A DNA stretch of 64,000 nt from Rickettsia tillamookensis (GTDB taxonomy: Bacteria > Pseudomonadota > Alphaproteobacteria > Rickettsiales > Rickettsiaceae). Below are positions 27,766-36,722 of this stretch, in pieces. Every line of letters starts with the position of its first letter. Within the stretch, counting starts at the first letter, position 1. The stretch is taken from positions 496,001 through 560,000 of the forward strand of contig NZ_CP060138.2 in the NCBI RefSeq assembly GCF_016743795.2. Reading direction: 5' to 3'. The notes beneath the pieces were generated by a model. It was not told the origin of the DNA. It saw only the letters and a list, made by a program, of their open reading frames with translations, and did not search any database. A program made the translations under genes and the position numbers.

Positions 27766-28524
27766 TTATTTAATATTACTTATCACTTCTTCTAAGGAAT
27801 TTGTCATTACCTTTAAGTCTTCTTCTCTAGATAAATTATGGTGGCCGTCTTTAATTAGCTTCATTACTATTTGTTTACTTGTTATTTTTTCTAATAATTT
27901 TACTGAAACATTATAAGGCACGTCTTCATCTAACATTCCATGAATTAGATGTACCGGTATATTTATATCAATCTGTTTCTTTGTCAATAATAAATGTTTT
28001 TTTGCATCTTCTATCAGTTTATAGCTTATAGGATATTTATGATCGCAATTCTTACTACCTACCTCTAATACTCCCTCTTTTTGCATCTTACTTTGATCAT
28101 CTAGCGATATATTTTGCCAAATATCTTCGGTAAAATCCGGAGCAGGGGCTACACACACAAGTCCTTTTATTCTATCAGGAAATCTTAAAGCCGCAAGAAG
28201 TGCAAGCCATCCTCCCATGCTCGAACCTACTAATATCGCCTCCTTATCAATTAATTTGTCTAAAATTAGTGATACTCCTTCTAACCAATCACTAATTGTT
28301 TGTTCCTCAAATTGTCCCGATGCGTTTCCATGGCCGAAATTATCAAAAACAATAAAATTATAATTGTTTTTTTTACAATAATCTATTAAATAGATAGCCT
28401 TGGTTGATTGCATACTAGACATCAAGCCGTGTAAAAAAATTACAGATGGAATATTTGTATTAATTATTCTATAATTATCATAGACAATAAATTTGTCTTG
28501 TGTTTTATTATAAAGCTTGTGCAT
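27766..28524 (-). CDS. Alpha/beta hydrolase
   Basis: A 252-residue serine hydrolase of the alpha/beta fold. The oxyanion HG pair is FLHGLMSSM. The nucleophile elbow is GSSMGGW with its Ser near 102. The acid is in HGMLDEDVPY, and the general base His in KDGHHNLS. It resembles carboxylesterases and BAAT-like hydrolases; the substrate is unknown. No signal peptide is seen, so it is probably cytoplasmic. It is divergent from the GT4 gene with a 32-bp gap and upstream of HAD copy 2. Confidence 0.85.
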   Translation of the reverse strand: MHKLYNKTQDKFIVYDNYRIINTNIPSVIFLHGLMSSMQSTKAIYLIDYCKKNNYNFIVFDNFGHGNASGQFEEQTISDWLEGVSLILDKLIDKEAILVGSSMGGWLALLAALRFPDRIKGLVCVAPAPDFTEDIWQNISLDDQSKMQKEGVLEVGSKNCDHKYPISYKLIEDAKKHLLLTKKQIDINIPVHLIHGMLDEDVPYNVSVKLLEKITSKQIVMKLIKDGHHNLSREEDLKVMTNSLEEVISNIK

Positions 28525-28556
28525 TTTAAATAATTATTTTAATAGATTGAGATTTA

Positions 28557-29729
28557 ATGCCTTTATTAAAGTCAAGTAAACGATACAATAAATATACTAT
28601 TTTGCAAGTAGTTCCTGCTCTAGTTTCGGGAGGGGTTGAAAGAGGTACTATAGAAGTTGCAAAATATCTTAAAATTCTCGGTCATACTCCTATCATAATT
28701 TCAGCAGGCGGTACTCTAGTTAAAGAGTTAGATAAGGAAGATATATTGCATATTGAAATGAATAGTAGCAGTAAAAATCCTTTTGTAATTCTGAATAATG
28801 CAAAATTGATAGCAGAAATAATCAAAAAATATAATGTTGATATAGTTCATACAAGATCAAGGGCACCGGCATGGAGTTCATATCTAGCCACAAAATGGAC
28901 GAATGCTAAATTTCTGACTACTTTTCATGGGGTTTATAATATTCCAAATAGTTTTAAAAAATATTATAATAGCATAATGCTAAAAGGCGAGAAAGTTATT
29001 GCTGTATCCAATTTTGTAAAACAACATTTGCTTGAAAACTATAAAATTGATGAAGATAAAATAGTAGTAATTGAACGTGGAGTAAATTGTGATTATTTTG
29101 ATCCGGCAAATTTAACACCCGAAAAACTTAAAAAATGTCGTGATAAATATGATGCACCGAGCAACGTGCCGATAATATTAATGCCTTCTAGAATGACAAG
29201 TTGGAAAGGGCATCTTGTTCTAGTAGAAGCATTAAGTAAGTTAAAACATAGAGATTTTTATTGTTTAATGGTTGGTGATATATCTAGACATCCCAATTTT
29301 ACTAATAGAGTCAAAGAGCTTATAGCTGCTCTAAAACTTCAAAATAAAATTCAAATTTTTGGTAATGATTCGGATATAATAAACCTATACGGGATTTCCG
29401 ATATTATCGTTTCTGCCTCAATCGAGCCTGAAGCTTTCGGACGTACTATTATAGAAGGGCAGGCGATGGAGAAGCTTGTTATTGCAACTAATATCGGCGG
29501 GGCAGTAGAAACGATAAATAATAATATAACCGGTTTCCACGTAGAACCAAATAATGCCGAAGCGTTAGCAGAGAAAATCGATTATTGTTTCTCGATTTTA
29601 GGCACTGATACTGCTAAGAAAATCCAAGAAGCAGCAAGACATACGGTAATTAATAATTTCTCTCTTGATCTGATGCTTAGAAAAAATCTTGAAGTCTATA
29701 AAGAAATCTTAAAAAACTCCCATAATTAA
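28557..29729 (+). CDS. GT4-family glycosyltransferase
   Basis: A 390-residue GT-B enzyme of the GT4 group. ALVSGGVERGTIEVAKYL is the N-terminal acceptor-domain glycine loop. The C-terminal donor domain has MPSRMTSWKGH and the EX7E motif in EPEAFGRTIIEGQAM, followed by IGGAVETI. It probably adds a sugar to a lipid-linked surface glycan. It lies 3 kb downstream of the main glycan cluster, beyond a pseudogene and two unrelated minus-strand genes. Its place in that pathway is an inference. Confidence 0.85.
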   Translation: MPLLKSSKRYNKYTILQVVPALVSGGVERGTIEVAKYLKILGHTPIIISAGGTLVKELDKEDILHIEMNSSSKNPFVILNNAKLIAEIIKKYNVDIVHTRSRAPAWSSYLATKWTNAKFLTTFHGVYNIPNSFKKYYNSIMLKGEKVIAVSNFVKQHLLENYKIDEDKIVVIERGVNCDYFDPANLTPEKLKKCRDKYDAPSNVPIILMPSRMTSWKGHLVLVEALSKLKHRDFYCLMVGDISRHPNFTNRVKELIAALKLQNKIQIFGNDSDIINLYGISDIIVSASIEPEAFGRTIIEGQAMEKLVIATNIGGAVETINNNITGFHVEPNNAEALAEKIDYCFSILGTDTAKKIQEAARHTVINNFSLDLMLRKNLEVYKEILKNSHN

Positions 29730-29855
29730 AATTTTATTATAATCGCTATTAGTTAGTAGTGTGGTTTATGTCATTCCCGTGTGGCATTGTTATGTAGATG
29801 CCTAATCGTCATTGCAAGCGACTGTAGTACTTGTTGCATGACTCAGTTTTTTTTT

Positions 29856-29955
29856 GTTATCCTGTGATTTATTCACGGGATCCAGTTAAAAATACTAATA
29901 ATATTAGTATTTTTAGTTGTGTTACTGGATACCGTGGACAAGCCACGGTATGACA
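29856..29955. repeat. Family B palindrome in gap 29730-30079
   Basis: The left arm is a TCCTGTGATTTATTCACGGG variant, the centre AATACTAATAATATTAGTAT is a perfect palindrome, and the right arm is the standard GGACAAGCCACGGTATGAC form. The remainder of the 350-bp gap holds fragments of families A and C and no supportable gene. Confidence 0.8.
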
Positions 29956-30079
29956 CCCAGCAGGCTTTCCAAGCCATGCAACAATGCCTTCCAACAACGG
30001 GGGGAAGGAAGAAAAAACATATATAAAAAAACTATATTACTCTTCATTTACTTGGAATATATAGGATTGAATAGAATAG

Positions 30080-32317
30080 CTATTCTCCTAATAATTTTAT
30101 TTCAGCATACAAATCTTCAAAATTTATACACTGGTCATAAAAATTATTATAGTCATGAGATTTACCGTCATGATGTACTACAAGCATTAAAGTTTCCGGT
30201 AAAAATTCTTTTAAAGCTTGTTGTGCATTTTCTATAGATATTTTATCAAGATTGGCAAATACCTCGTCTAAAATTAATATTTTAGGGTTTGAAATTATAG
30301 CTTTAATGATTCCAATTTTTTTCTTTTGACCGCCACTTGGTGCATTTATTACATCATAATTTTTATCACTTAAGTGCGTAATTAATGTAGCTAGATCTAA
30401 TTTTATAAATAATGTGTTAATTTTTTCTTCTAATGATTGTTTATTACTTTTAATGGTTGATTCATCAAGACCGGAGGTTATTACTTCAAATAAAGTAGAT
30501 TGAGCCGGTATGTAACTATTCTGATCAATAAATATTATTTTTGGATTTTGATAATGGGTAGGTATGGAAATTTCGCCAACGCTATGGCATGGGTCAGCAA
30601 TACAATTTACTAAACTCTTTAAAAAAGTAGTTTTGCCTTTTCCTGAGGAAGCTGAAAGAAGATAATGTGCTCCTAGTTTTAATACTAATTTTTCAAAACT
30701 CAAAATAGTTCTTTCTTCTATAATTAGGTTATAATCAGAAATTACAAGTTCATCATTTGTATCATTAGTAGTCCATGTTATTCCTTTTTTATCCTCGGAA
30801 GAAATTGCTTCTATTAATTTCGTAATTCTTGCTTGTGATATAACTGCTCCACTAAAGATTATTTTTAATGAGGAACTTGTTAAAAATGGTTTTATAGTTT
30901 CAAGCCAAGGATTAAGTAGTAGAGCTTGCTCAAGCGTAATCTCTCCATTTTTTACTTTATAAATATAGTAAAGTGATTTTATGAATTTATCTGAGATATC
31001 TAGTATAGTGGTCACAGTATTTTTTGTGCTATCTAAAAACAGCATTTTCTTTGATATTTCTTTTTTAGCTTTAAGTTGTTTGGCGTATTGGTTTTGTACA
31101 AATTGAGCAGAATCAGTTAACAAGATATTTGAAGTATTAGAGGATATATTTCTTACTATAGAAGCTTTATTTTCATTAATTTTCTCTGCTTCTTTCCGGT
31201 AAGAAATATCTAGTTGATATAATATATTTAAAAATCCTTGCTTAATATTTTCAAACTCATTAAATATAATAGCTCCTGGAACTAAATTCATTATATCTTG
31301 CAATGCAATAAGCTGTATAATTTTTTGAGTGGTTAAATTCCCTAATTGTAAAATTCCAATAGTGAAAGTATTATGAAGATCATTAAATAAATTATTAGTA
31401 ATAGCTTCTATATCCTTTAGCCTTAAGATTTTACTTTTATATTCCTCGTTTAGTAACAGTTCTAAAGCTTTTTGTTCGATTAAATCTTGAGTATTTTGTG
31501 TTAAAGAAGTTTTATATGATTGGAATAGAGTGCTTATTATATTTTTTCCGCACCATAAAATACTGATTTTTGCTCCTTGAGAAATAAGAGGTCCTATAGC
31601 AGCATTAGGGTCCTGTATGAGTAAGGTCAATGCAATTAATGTATTGCCATCATTTCCGGTGTAGTTAATAAAACTACTATTTATACATGCTTCAATTAAA
31701 TCTAAAACATTTGTTATAACCATATTTCTAATAATTGGATTATTAGAAATGTGATAAAATCCTTGAGTTACATCTTTAATTTCATTTTTTGAATTATTTT
31801 TAAAATTGTTAGAAAGTATATTAGGATCAATTACCCTAATATTAGGGGTTAAGTTTGTCTGAATTTCTTTTAAATTTTCCTGATAATTTAAGAAATCAGT
31901 CCCATAATATGTTAAGCTCAATATTGCAGCTGTAGAAGTTAAATAAATTGGTACCGAATAATTAGGAAAAGTTGTGATGAGATTTGTAGTGATAGGGTAG
32001 ATTAAACTTCCTTTAAATGTGGCAGAAGTAAGATAATGTTTCTGAAAATACCCTTCGGTTATTAAGATTTCATCAGCAAGAGTTGCCGAAACAAAAATAC
32101 TGCTTCCTTTTGTCCCATTTACAATAAAACCAGTTATACCACTAATTATTAAATGCGTTCCATATGCTAACTTCTTGGAAAAGGTAGAAGCAGCATTATT
32201 TTTATTAAAATTTACCTTATTAGATGAGATTGTAGATATTATATCATCTATATCATAGCCTAAGTTAGAAAAAGATTTTATTACCGGATTTTTACGAAAT
32301 AAAAAAGAGAATACCAT
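30080..32317 (-). CDS. Orphan ABC protein: unusual membrane half fused to an ABC ATPase
   Basis: A 745-residue protein. The C-terminal ABC domain (about 530-745) has a Walker A variant ASSGKGKTT (556-564, first Gly replaced by Ala), the Q-loop at Q599, the signature PSGGQKKKIG (660-669), Walker B ILILDEVFANLD (680-691) and the H-loop VHHDGK. The N-terminal 500 residues have weakly hydrophobic segments (about 55-70, 105-135, 225-265, 320-350, 480-495) with polar interruptions. They fit an ABC_membrane_2/SbmA-YddA layout better than a standard exporter. No partner gene is adjacent. It may import a peptide or be a lineage-specific exporter. Confidence 0.65.
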   Translation of the reverse strand: MVFSFLFRKNPVIKSFSNLGYDIDDIISTISSNKVNFNKNNAASTFSKKLAYGTHLIISGITGFIVNGTKGSSIFVSATLADEILITEGYFQKHYLTSATFKGSLIYPITTNLITTFPNYSVPIYLTSTAAILSLTYYGTDFLNYQENLKEIQTNLTPNIRVIDPNILSNNFKNNSKNEIKDVTQGFYHISNNPIIRNMVITNVLDLIEACINSSFINYTGNDGNTLIALTLLIQDPNAAIGPLISQGAKISILWCGKNIISTLFQSYKTSLTQNTQDLIEQKALELLLNEEYKSKILRLKDIEAITNNLFNDLHNTFTIGILQLGNLTTQKIIQLIALQDIMNLVPGAIIFNEFENIKQGFLNILYQLDISYRKEAEKINENKASIVRNISSNTSNILLTDSAQFVQNQYAKQLKAKKEISKKMLFLDSTKNTVTTILDISDKFIKSLYYIYKVKNGEITLEQALLLNPWLETIKPFLTSSSLKIIFSGAVISQARITKLIEAISSEDKKGITWTTNDTNDELVISDYNLIIEERTILSFEKLVLKLGAHYLLSASSGKGKTTFLKSLVNCIADPCHSVGEISIPTHYQNPKIIFIDQNSYIPAQSTLFEVITSGLDESTIKSNKQSLEEKINTLFIKLDLATLITHLSDKNYDVINAPSGGQKKKIGIIKAIISNPKILILDEVFANLDKISIENAQQALKEFLPETLMLVVHHDGKSHDYNNFYDQCINFEDLYAEIKLLGE

Positions 32318-32470
32318 AATTATTAATTTTTATTAAAAATAATGGCATTATATGTTTTTAAAAATAATACGCAAGTAGAAACAATTATTATATATGGGAT
32401 AGTGTTATAGGGTTGGTTTATGTCATTGCGAGAAGGCATTGGCTTTGTTGCATGGCTCGGTTTTTTTGTT

Positions 32471-32570
32471 GTCGTCCCGTGATTTATTCACGAGATCCAG
32501 TTAAAAATACTAATAATATTAGTATTTTTAGTTGTTTTACTGGATACCGTGGACAAGCCACGGTATGACA
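32471..32570. repeat. Family B palindrome in gap 32318-32759
   Basis: The arms CCCGTGATTTATTCACGAGA and CTGGATACCGTGGACAAGCC surround the palindrome AATACTAATAATATTAGTAT. Fragments of families C (near 32420) and A (32683-32710) complete the 442-bp gap. I see no gene there. Confidence 0.8.
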
Positions 32571-32759
32571 CCCAGCAGGTTTTCCGAGCCATGCAACAAT
32601 GCCAGCTCGGTTATGGAATCTTATTATTATAGGCTGAGTCTTGAGATACCGCAATCAAGTTGCGGTATGACACATTTAACTAGATTCCCGCTTTCACGAG
32701 AATGACATAAAATAAGCCATGTAACAAGGCTGATCAAGTTAGCTAGGACGACAGGATTA

Positions 32760-33377
32760 TTAACGAGAATATAGCTCGATTACTAAATGAACTTCTGCTT
32801 CAAAAGGATATGGAACATCAGAAAGAGCAGGAATTCTTAAATATTTACCGGTTAATGAAGGTACATCAAATGATAAATAGCCTGGTGTTGTTTGACCTTG
32901 TTTTGAAACAGATTCTTGGATAAGCGGTATTTGTTTTACGGATTCTTTAACTTCTATAACATCACCTTCCTTTAATCGTATGCTTGCTATATCGGCTTTC
33001 TTACCGTTTAATTTAATATGTCCGTGTGAAACTAACTGTCTTGCAGCAAAAATAGTTGGAGCTATATTCATTCTATAAACAACTGTATCAAGTCTGCTTT
33101 CAAGTAACCCAATGAAGTTTTCACCGGTATTACCTTTCATTTTTTGAGCAAGTGCAAAAATATTTCTAAATTGTTTTTCAGTGACGCGACCGTAGTGGCA
33201 TTTTAATCTTTGCTTAGCCTTTAAATGCAAACCATAATCTGAAGTTTTAATCATGGTATTTTGTCCATGCTGTCCGGGACGATAATTTCGTGTATTGAAA
33301 GCATCCTTGCTATCACCCCATAGACTTACTCCAAGTCTTCTACTAGCTTTATATTTAGAACGAACAATTTTTGTCAC
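32760..33377 (-). CDS. rpsD: 30S ribosomal protein S4
   Basis: S4 nucleates small-subunit assembly by binding 16S rRNA and can act as a translational repressor. I start it at GTG 33377, giving 205 residues and the family N terminus ([20 protein letters not shown]). An AAGGAT ribosome site precedes the GTG, and an upstream ATG frame (33425) starts within the promoter. Conserved [30 protein letters not shown] and [10 protein letters not shown] confirm the family, including the S4 RNA-binding domain. The bipartite promoter is at 33415-33443. Confidence 0.97.
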   Translation of the reverse strand: MTKIVRSKYKASRRLGVSLWGDSKDAFNTRNYRPGQHGQNTMIKTSDYGLHLKAKQRLKCHYGRVTEKQFRNIFALAQKMKGNTGENFIGLLESRLDTVVYRMNIAPTIFAARQLVSHGHIKLNGKKADIASIRLKEGDVIEVKESVKQIPLIQESVSKQGQTTPGYLSFDVPSLTGKYLRIPALSDVPYPFEAEVHLVIELYSR

Positions 33378-33414
33378 TGATAATATCCTTAACTTTATAT
33401 TTGAATTACAAGAA

Positions 33415-33443
33415 AATATATACATTTCTTATATCAAAGTCAA
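33415..33443 (-). promoter_or_regulatory. Likely rpsD promoter
   Basis: On the minus strand TTGACT (33443-33438) and TATATT (33420-33415) are 17 bp apart. The transcript would begin near 33408, about 30 nt before the GTG start of rpsD. It excludes the upstream ATG at 33425 as a start. Confidence 0.65.
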
Positions 33444-33494
33444 TCATTGATTTTTAACCTAAAACTTTTTATATTTGATTAAAAAATATTTCAT

Positions 33495-34412
33495 ATGAGT
33501 TCTTTAGTAAGGTCAATCAATTTAGATAAAATCAATTATTCACAGAGTACAGTTAAAGACTATATATTATTAATGAAACCGCGTGTGATGTCGCTTGTGA
33601 TTTTTACGGGTTTTGTAGGTATGTGGCTTGCTCCTTATTCCGTGCATCCTTTTATTGCTGGTATTGCTGTTGTTTGCATAGCTCTTGGTGCAGGTAGTGC
33701 AGGAGCAATTAATATGTGGTACGATAGAGATATCGATAGCTTAATGAAACGTACTCAAAAAAGACCTATCGTCAGAGGTGCTATAGAACCTGATGAGGCT
33801 TTATCTTTTGGTTTGATAACGGGATTTTTTGCAGTATTTTTTATGGCTTTATGTGTTAATCTACTTGCCTCCTTTTTACTGCTATTCACTATTTTTTATT
33901 ATATCTGTATTTATACTATTTGGTTAAAGCGTCGTTCTATACAAAATATTGTTATTGGCGGAGTATCGGGAGCATTACCTCCTGTGATAGGTTATGCAGC
34001 AGTAAGCAATACTATATCTCTAGAGTCGATTACATTATTTTTGATTATTTTTATTTGGACGCCGCCGCATTCATGGGCTCTTGCTTTATTCTGTAACGAT
34101 GACTATAAAAACTGTAAAGTACCAATGATGCCTGCAGTAAAAGGGAATTTATATACTAAGAAACAAATTCTAATTTATAGCATTCTACTATTTATTGTTT
34201 CGTTAATGCCTTTTTTTATTGGAATGAATAATTTTATATATTTAATAATTTCCGGTATTCTTGGTTTAATATTTCTATATTATTCCGGTTCTTTATTCTA
34301 TGACACCCCTGATAACAAACAGGCTAAACGATTTTTTGCCTATTCGATATTTTACTTGTTTTTTATATTTTTACTTTTGTACTCAACTAACACTATATCC
34401 CCTATTAGCTGA
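33495..34412 (+). CDS. ctaB: Protoheme IX farnesyltransferase
   Basis: CtaB (Cox10) attaches a farnesyl group to heme B to make heme O for cytochrome oxidase, in the inner membrane. The 305-residue UbiA-fold protein has about nine helices. The two Asp-rich motifs are seen: [19 protein letters not shown] after helix 2 and the [17 protein letters not shown] second site; [20 protein letters not shown] is also conserved. The gene is single. A tiny 18-codon frame after it (34438-34494) is not well supported. Confidence 0.93.
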   Translation: MSSLVRSINLDKINYSQSTVKDYILLMKPRVMSLVIFTGFVGMWLAPYSVHPFIAGIAVVCIALGAGSAGAINMWYDRDIDSLMKRTQKRPIVRGAIEPDEALSFGLITGFFAVFFMALCVNLLASFLLLFTIFYYICIYTIWLKRRSIQNIVIGGVSGALPPVIGYAAVSNTISLESITLFLIIFIWTPPHSWALALFCNDDYKNCKVPMMPAVKGNLYTKKQILIYSILLFIVSLMPFFIGMNNFIYLIISGILGLIFLYYSGSLFYDTPDNKQAKRFFAYSIFYLFFIFLLLYSTNTISPIS

Positions 34413-34500
34413 GAGATAATAGTGTTGGGTTACTTTTATGGAAGATAAAATTGAAACCCAACGTGAAGAAACATATCATAATTTTGATAAGTAGGAAGAG

Positions 34501-35376
34501 TTAGAAGATATATCGGATTTGATTCCAAGGGAGTAACCTGTCATGCAATATACTCCATCGTTTGATAAAATTACTCTTAATACCGGCTTTATAACGTACA
34601 GCCTTGCCTCCATATTCACTTACTTTATTTTCCTGTATATTTGGTTGCCAAATTAAAGCTTCACTCTCTAATCTATTTGAGGCAATATTTCTTTCATGCT
34701 GTTTGTCGTTATGTGTTAAAAATATGCATTCCGCTTTTATAAACGGTTTATATTGATTATTTATGTATTGATCTAAATTTTCAAATAACTTTGCATATTC
34801 GGTAAGCCAGCCTTCATAAGCAATAATAGGAGAAAAATTTAAATGAACTTCATAACCTGCTTCAATAAAAATATTCACCGCTTTTATTCTCTCAATAATT
34901 GGACTCGTTTTTGGCTCTAATATCTCACTTATCCTTGCCGGCATCAAACTAAATCTAATTCTTATTTTTCCGTCAGGATTAAAGTTAAGCAGCTTCGGAT
35001 TAACATATTTAGTAGCAAAAGTTGCTTTAGCACGTGGATGTTCTTTAAAGAAATTAAATATCTTTAACCAATTAGTGTGTTTCCAATGCAAACTTACATC
35101 GGTAGAACAACCTATATCATATGTCCAATATTTAGAATCTGTTTGATTGGAAATTTTAGTCGGTAAACTTGCTACATGTTTATCTAATACGTCAAGTATT
35201 TGATCTATATTTTCATTTATATATAATGTTTCATAGTTGTGACGCATTACATAACAATAACTATTTCTACAACCTCCTGCACAGCCATATATAAAGTTAG
35301 GGGTTATGTAATCCGCTGATCTCCCATTAGGACGTACATGCAAAGTTTTCGTATTTTGTACTATTTTCTTAACCAT
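34501..35376 (-). CDS. SPL-like radical SAM protein (spore photoproduct lyase family)
   Basis: A 291-residue protein resembling the spore photoproduct lyase family. Residues 28-42 (FIYGCAGGCRNSYCY) hold three cysteines, C32, C36 and C41, spaced C-X3-C-X4-C. The usual radical SAM spacing is C-X3-C-X2-C, so either this subfamily differs or ligation is unusual. RIRFSLMPARISEILEPKTS, KAVNIFIEAGYEVHLNFSPI and WQPNIQENKVSEYGG-like segments fit the SPL barrel. Its substrate is unknown: perhaps a thymine-type DNA lesion, but a bacterium without spores may use it differently. It is divergent from a DUF4385 gene. Confidence 0.72.
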   Translation of the reverse strand: MVKKIVQNTKTLHVRPNGRSADYITPNFIYGCAGGCRNSYCYVMRHNYETLYINENIDQILDVLDKHVASLPTKISNQTDSKYWTYDIGCSTDVSLHWKHTNWLKIFNFFKEHPRAKATFATKYVNPKLLNFNPDGKIRIRFSLMPARISEILEPKTSPIIERIKAVNIFIEAGYEVHLNFSPIIAYEGWLTEYAKLFENLDQYINNQYKPFIKAECIFLTHNDKQHERNIASNRLESEALIWQPNIQENKVSEYGGKAVRYKAGIKSNFIKRWSILHDRLLPWNQIRYIF

Positions 35377-35491
35377 ACGATTTTAAATTAAAGTTTATTT
35401 AAAATACTTACTTAGCTTTACAAGCTTCAGATTTATTTACTTATATTGAAATTGTAGTTATAAATTATTAATTACGAATATATCATAAGTT

Positions 35492-35971
35492 ATGGAAAAA
35501 CCAAGCTATCTAAATTTTGATAATAAAAATTATAAATGGAAAAATGATATTGATTATCGTAAATGCCCGGAAAGCTATAGAGTAGGTAAAGGTGAACAAG
35601 GAGTATTAATTTGTCAACCGTATAAAAATGAAATTTTGCCTTATTGGAAGTTTAAAACTCCTGAAATTGCTAAAGAAAGTAGTGGAAAAATATATGAAAT
35701 ATTTTTAAAATACTTAGAGGATAATGATTTTGTTGGAGCTGATATGGCTCGTAAATATTTGCAAATGGGTTTTACTAGAAGTAGACGTTATGCTAATTAT
35801 AAAGGTGGGAAAAAATATGACAAAGAACATGATTATAAGAAATTAGAAAGAGGATGGGGTGACCCAAAAAAAGTAAAAAGTGCCGATATATTTTTCAAAA
35901 AATGGAAAGAGGCAGAAGATAATAAGAAATATAAAAAGATGAAAATAGAATGGAAAAAACAATATGGGTAA
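35492..35971 (+). CDS. DUF4385 family protein
   Basis: A 159-residue protein matching, from memory, the DUF4385 family seen in phages, marine bacteria and algae. Conserved stretches are YRKCPESYRVGKGEQGVL, PYWKFKTPEIAKESS and FVGADMARKYLQMGFTRSRR. The function is unknown; the charged, soluble sequence and Trp/Tyr-rich core suggest a nucleic-acid-related role, but that is a guess. Neighbours are the divergent SPL-like gene and a frameshifted helical gene, so the 34.5-36.6 kb block may be an acquired segment. Confidence 0.75.
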   Translation: MEKPSYLNFDNKNYKWKNDIDYRKCPESYRVGKGEQGVLICQPYKNEILPYWKFKTPEIAKESSGKIYEIFLKYLEDNDFVGADMARKYLQMGFTRSRRYANYKGGKKYDKEHDYKKLERGWGDPKKVKSADIFFKKWKEAEDNKKYKKMKIEWKKQYG

Positions 35972-36029
35972 ATATTAGCTTCACCAATTTAGTTTTTTTA
36001 TATTATAGTAGATTAATAGAGGATAGATT

Positions 36030-36565
36030 ATGACTAAAGATGAAATTGCAGAGCTGTTTAAAAAATGTCTCGATCTTCATAATAGATATCAATATCAAGA
36101 AGAAAAAGACAATCTACGAAAATTCGTTGAAATTGATACTGAAGAACTTTCAAATTTTATTGCAGCCTATAATAAAACTGAACAGTATAATAATAGGGAA
36201 GCTGAAGTTTTTCATAGTTTAAGTTCTATTTTAATGGAAAAACAACAAGATAATGCAATTAAATCATTAAAGAAAGCTATTGAATTAGATCCAAGTAAAG
36301 CATACTACCACGAAGAGTTTTTTAATAAGTTACATAAAATAAATCCGGAGGAAGCACTCGCTTTTATCAAAAGAGCTAAGGGTTAAATCCAAATAGAAAA
36401 TCATTGTATGAAGATTTAATTATTGTGCTTAAAGAGTTAAATATTAATGAAGAAGCAGCAAAAATTACTGAAGCAATTCAAGATTTCCCTAAAAACATAC
36501 CTAATTTGGTATTAGATACCGGGGAAACAAAGGATGTGTATCCATTAGGTTTGGCACAGGAATAA
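36030..36565 (+). pseudogene. TPR-like helical protein, frameshifted
   Basis: The first frame (36030-36386) encodes 118 residues: a helical region and a TPR-like repeat (QDNAIKSLKKAIELDPSKAY). It stops at 36384-36386, but the next frame continues without a break from 36381 to the stop at 36563-36565, encoding LNPNRKSLYEDLIIVLKELN and then ITEAIQDFPKNI. The joined product would be about 178 residues. A one-base loss in the AAGGG run near 36378-36383 explains it. Frameshift or sequencing error are both possible; the 118-residue form might still be made. Confidence 0.7.
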
Positions 36566-36608
36566 CTTTATCAAAACGTGGATATTTGTTACTATACTAT
36601 ATGTTTTG

Positions 36609-36679
36609 CTGGATCCCGTGAATAAATCACGGGATGACAAAGGTGCCATGCAACAACGCCGGACAAGCCACGGTATGAC
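36609..36679. repeat. Degenerate family B copy
   Basis: GCTGGATCCCGTGAATAAAT with TCACGGGATGAC forms one complete arm; a second arm, GACAAGCCACGGTATGAC, follows at 36661. It lacks the AT-rich centre. Located between the frameshifted TPR gene and the AsmA-like gene. Confidence 0.6.
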
Positions 36680-36722
36680 ACAGAGAGGAATAATAAGTCA
36701 TACAACACCTGTGACGGTCACA

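Noticed and set aside
29917..30237. 106-codon open frame on the plus strand
   Set aside because: Its first part is translated family B repeat (WIPWTSHGMT) and the rest is antisense to the ABC gene.
34438..34494. 18-codon frame after ctaB, possible small oxidase-assembly peptide
   Set aside because: Too short and no recognisable helix or motif; downstream sequence is antisense to the SPL-like gene.
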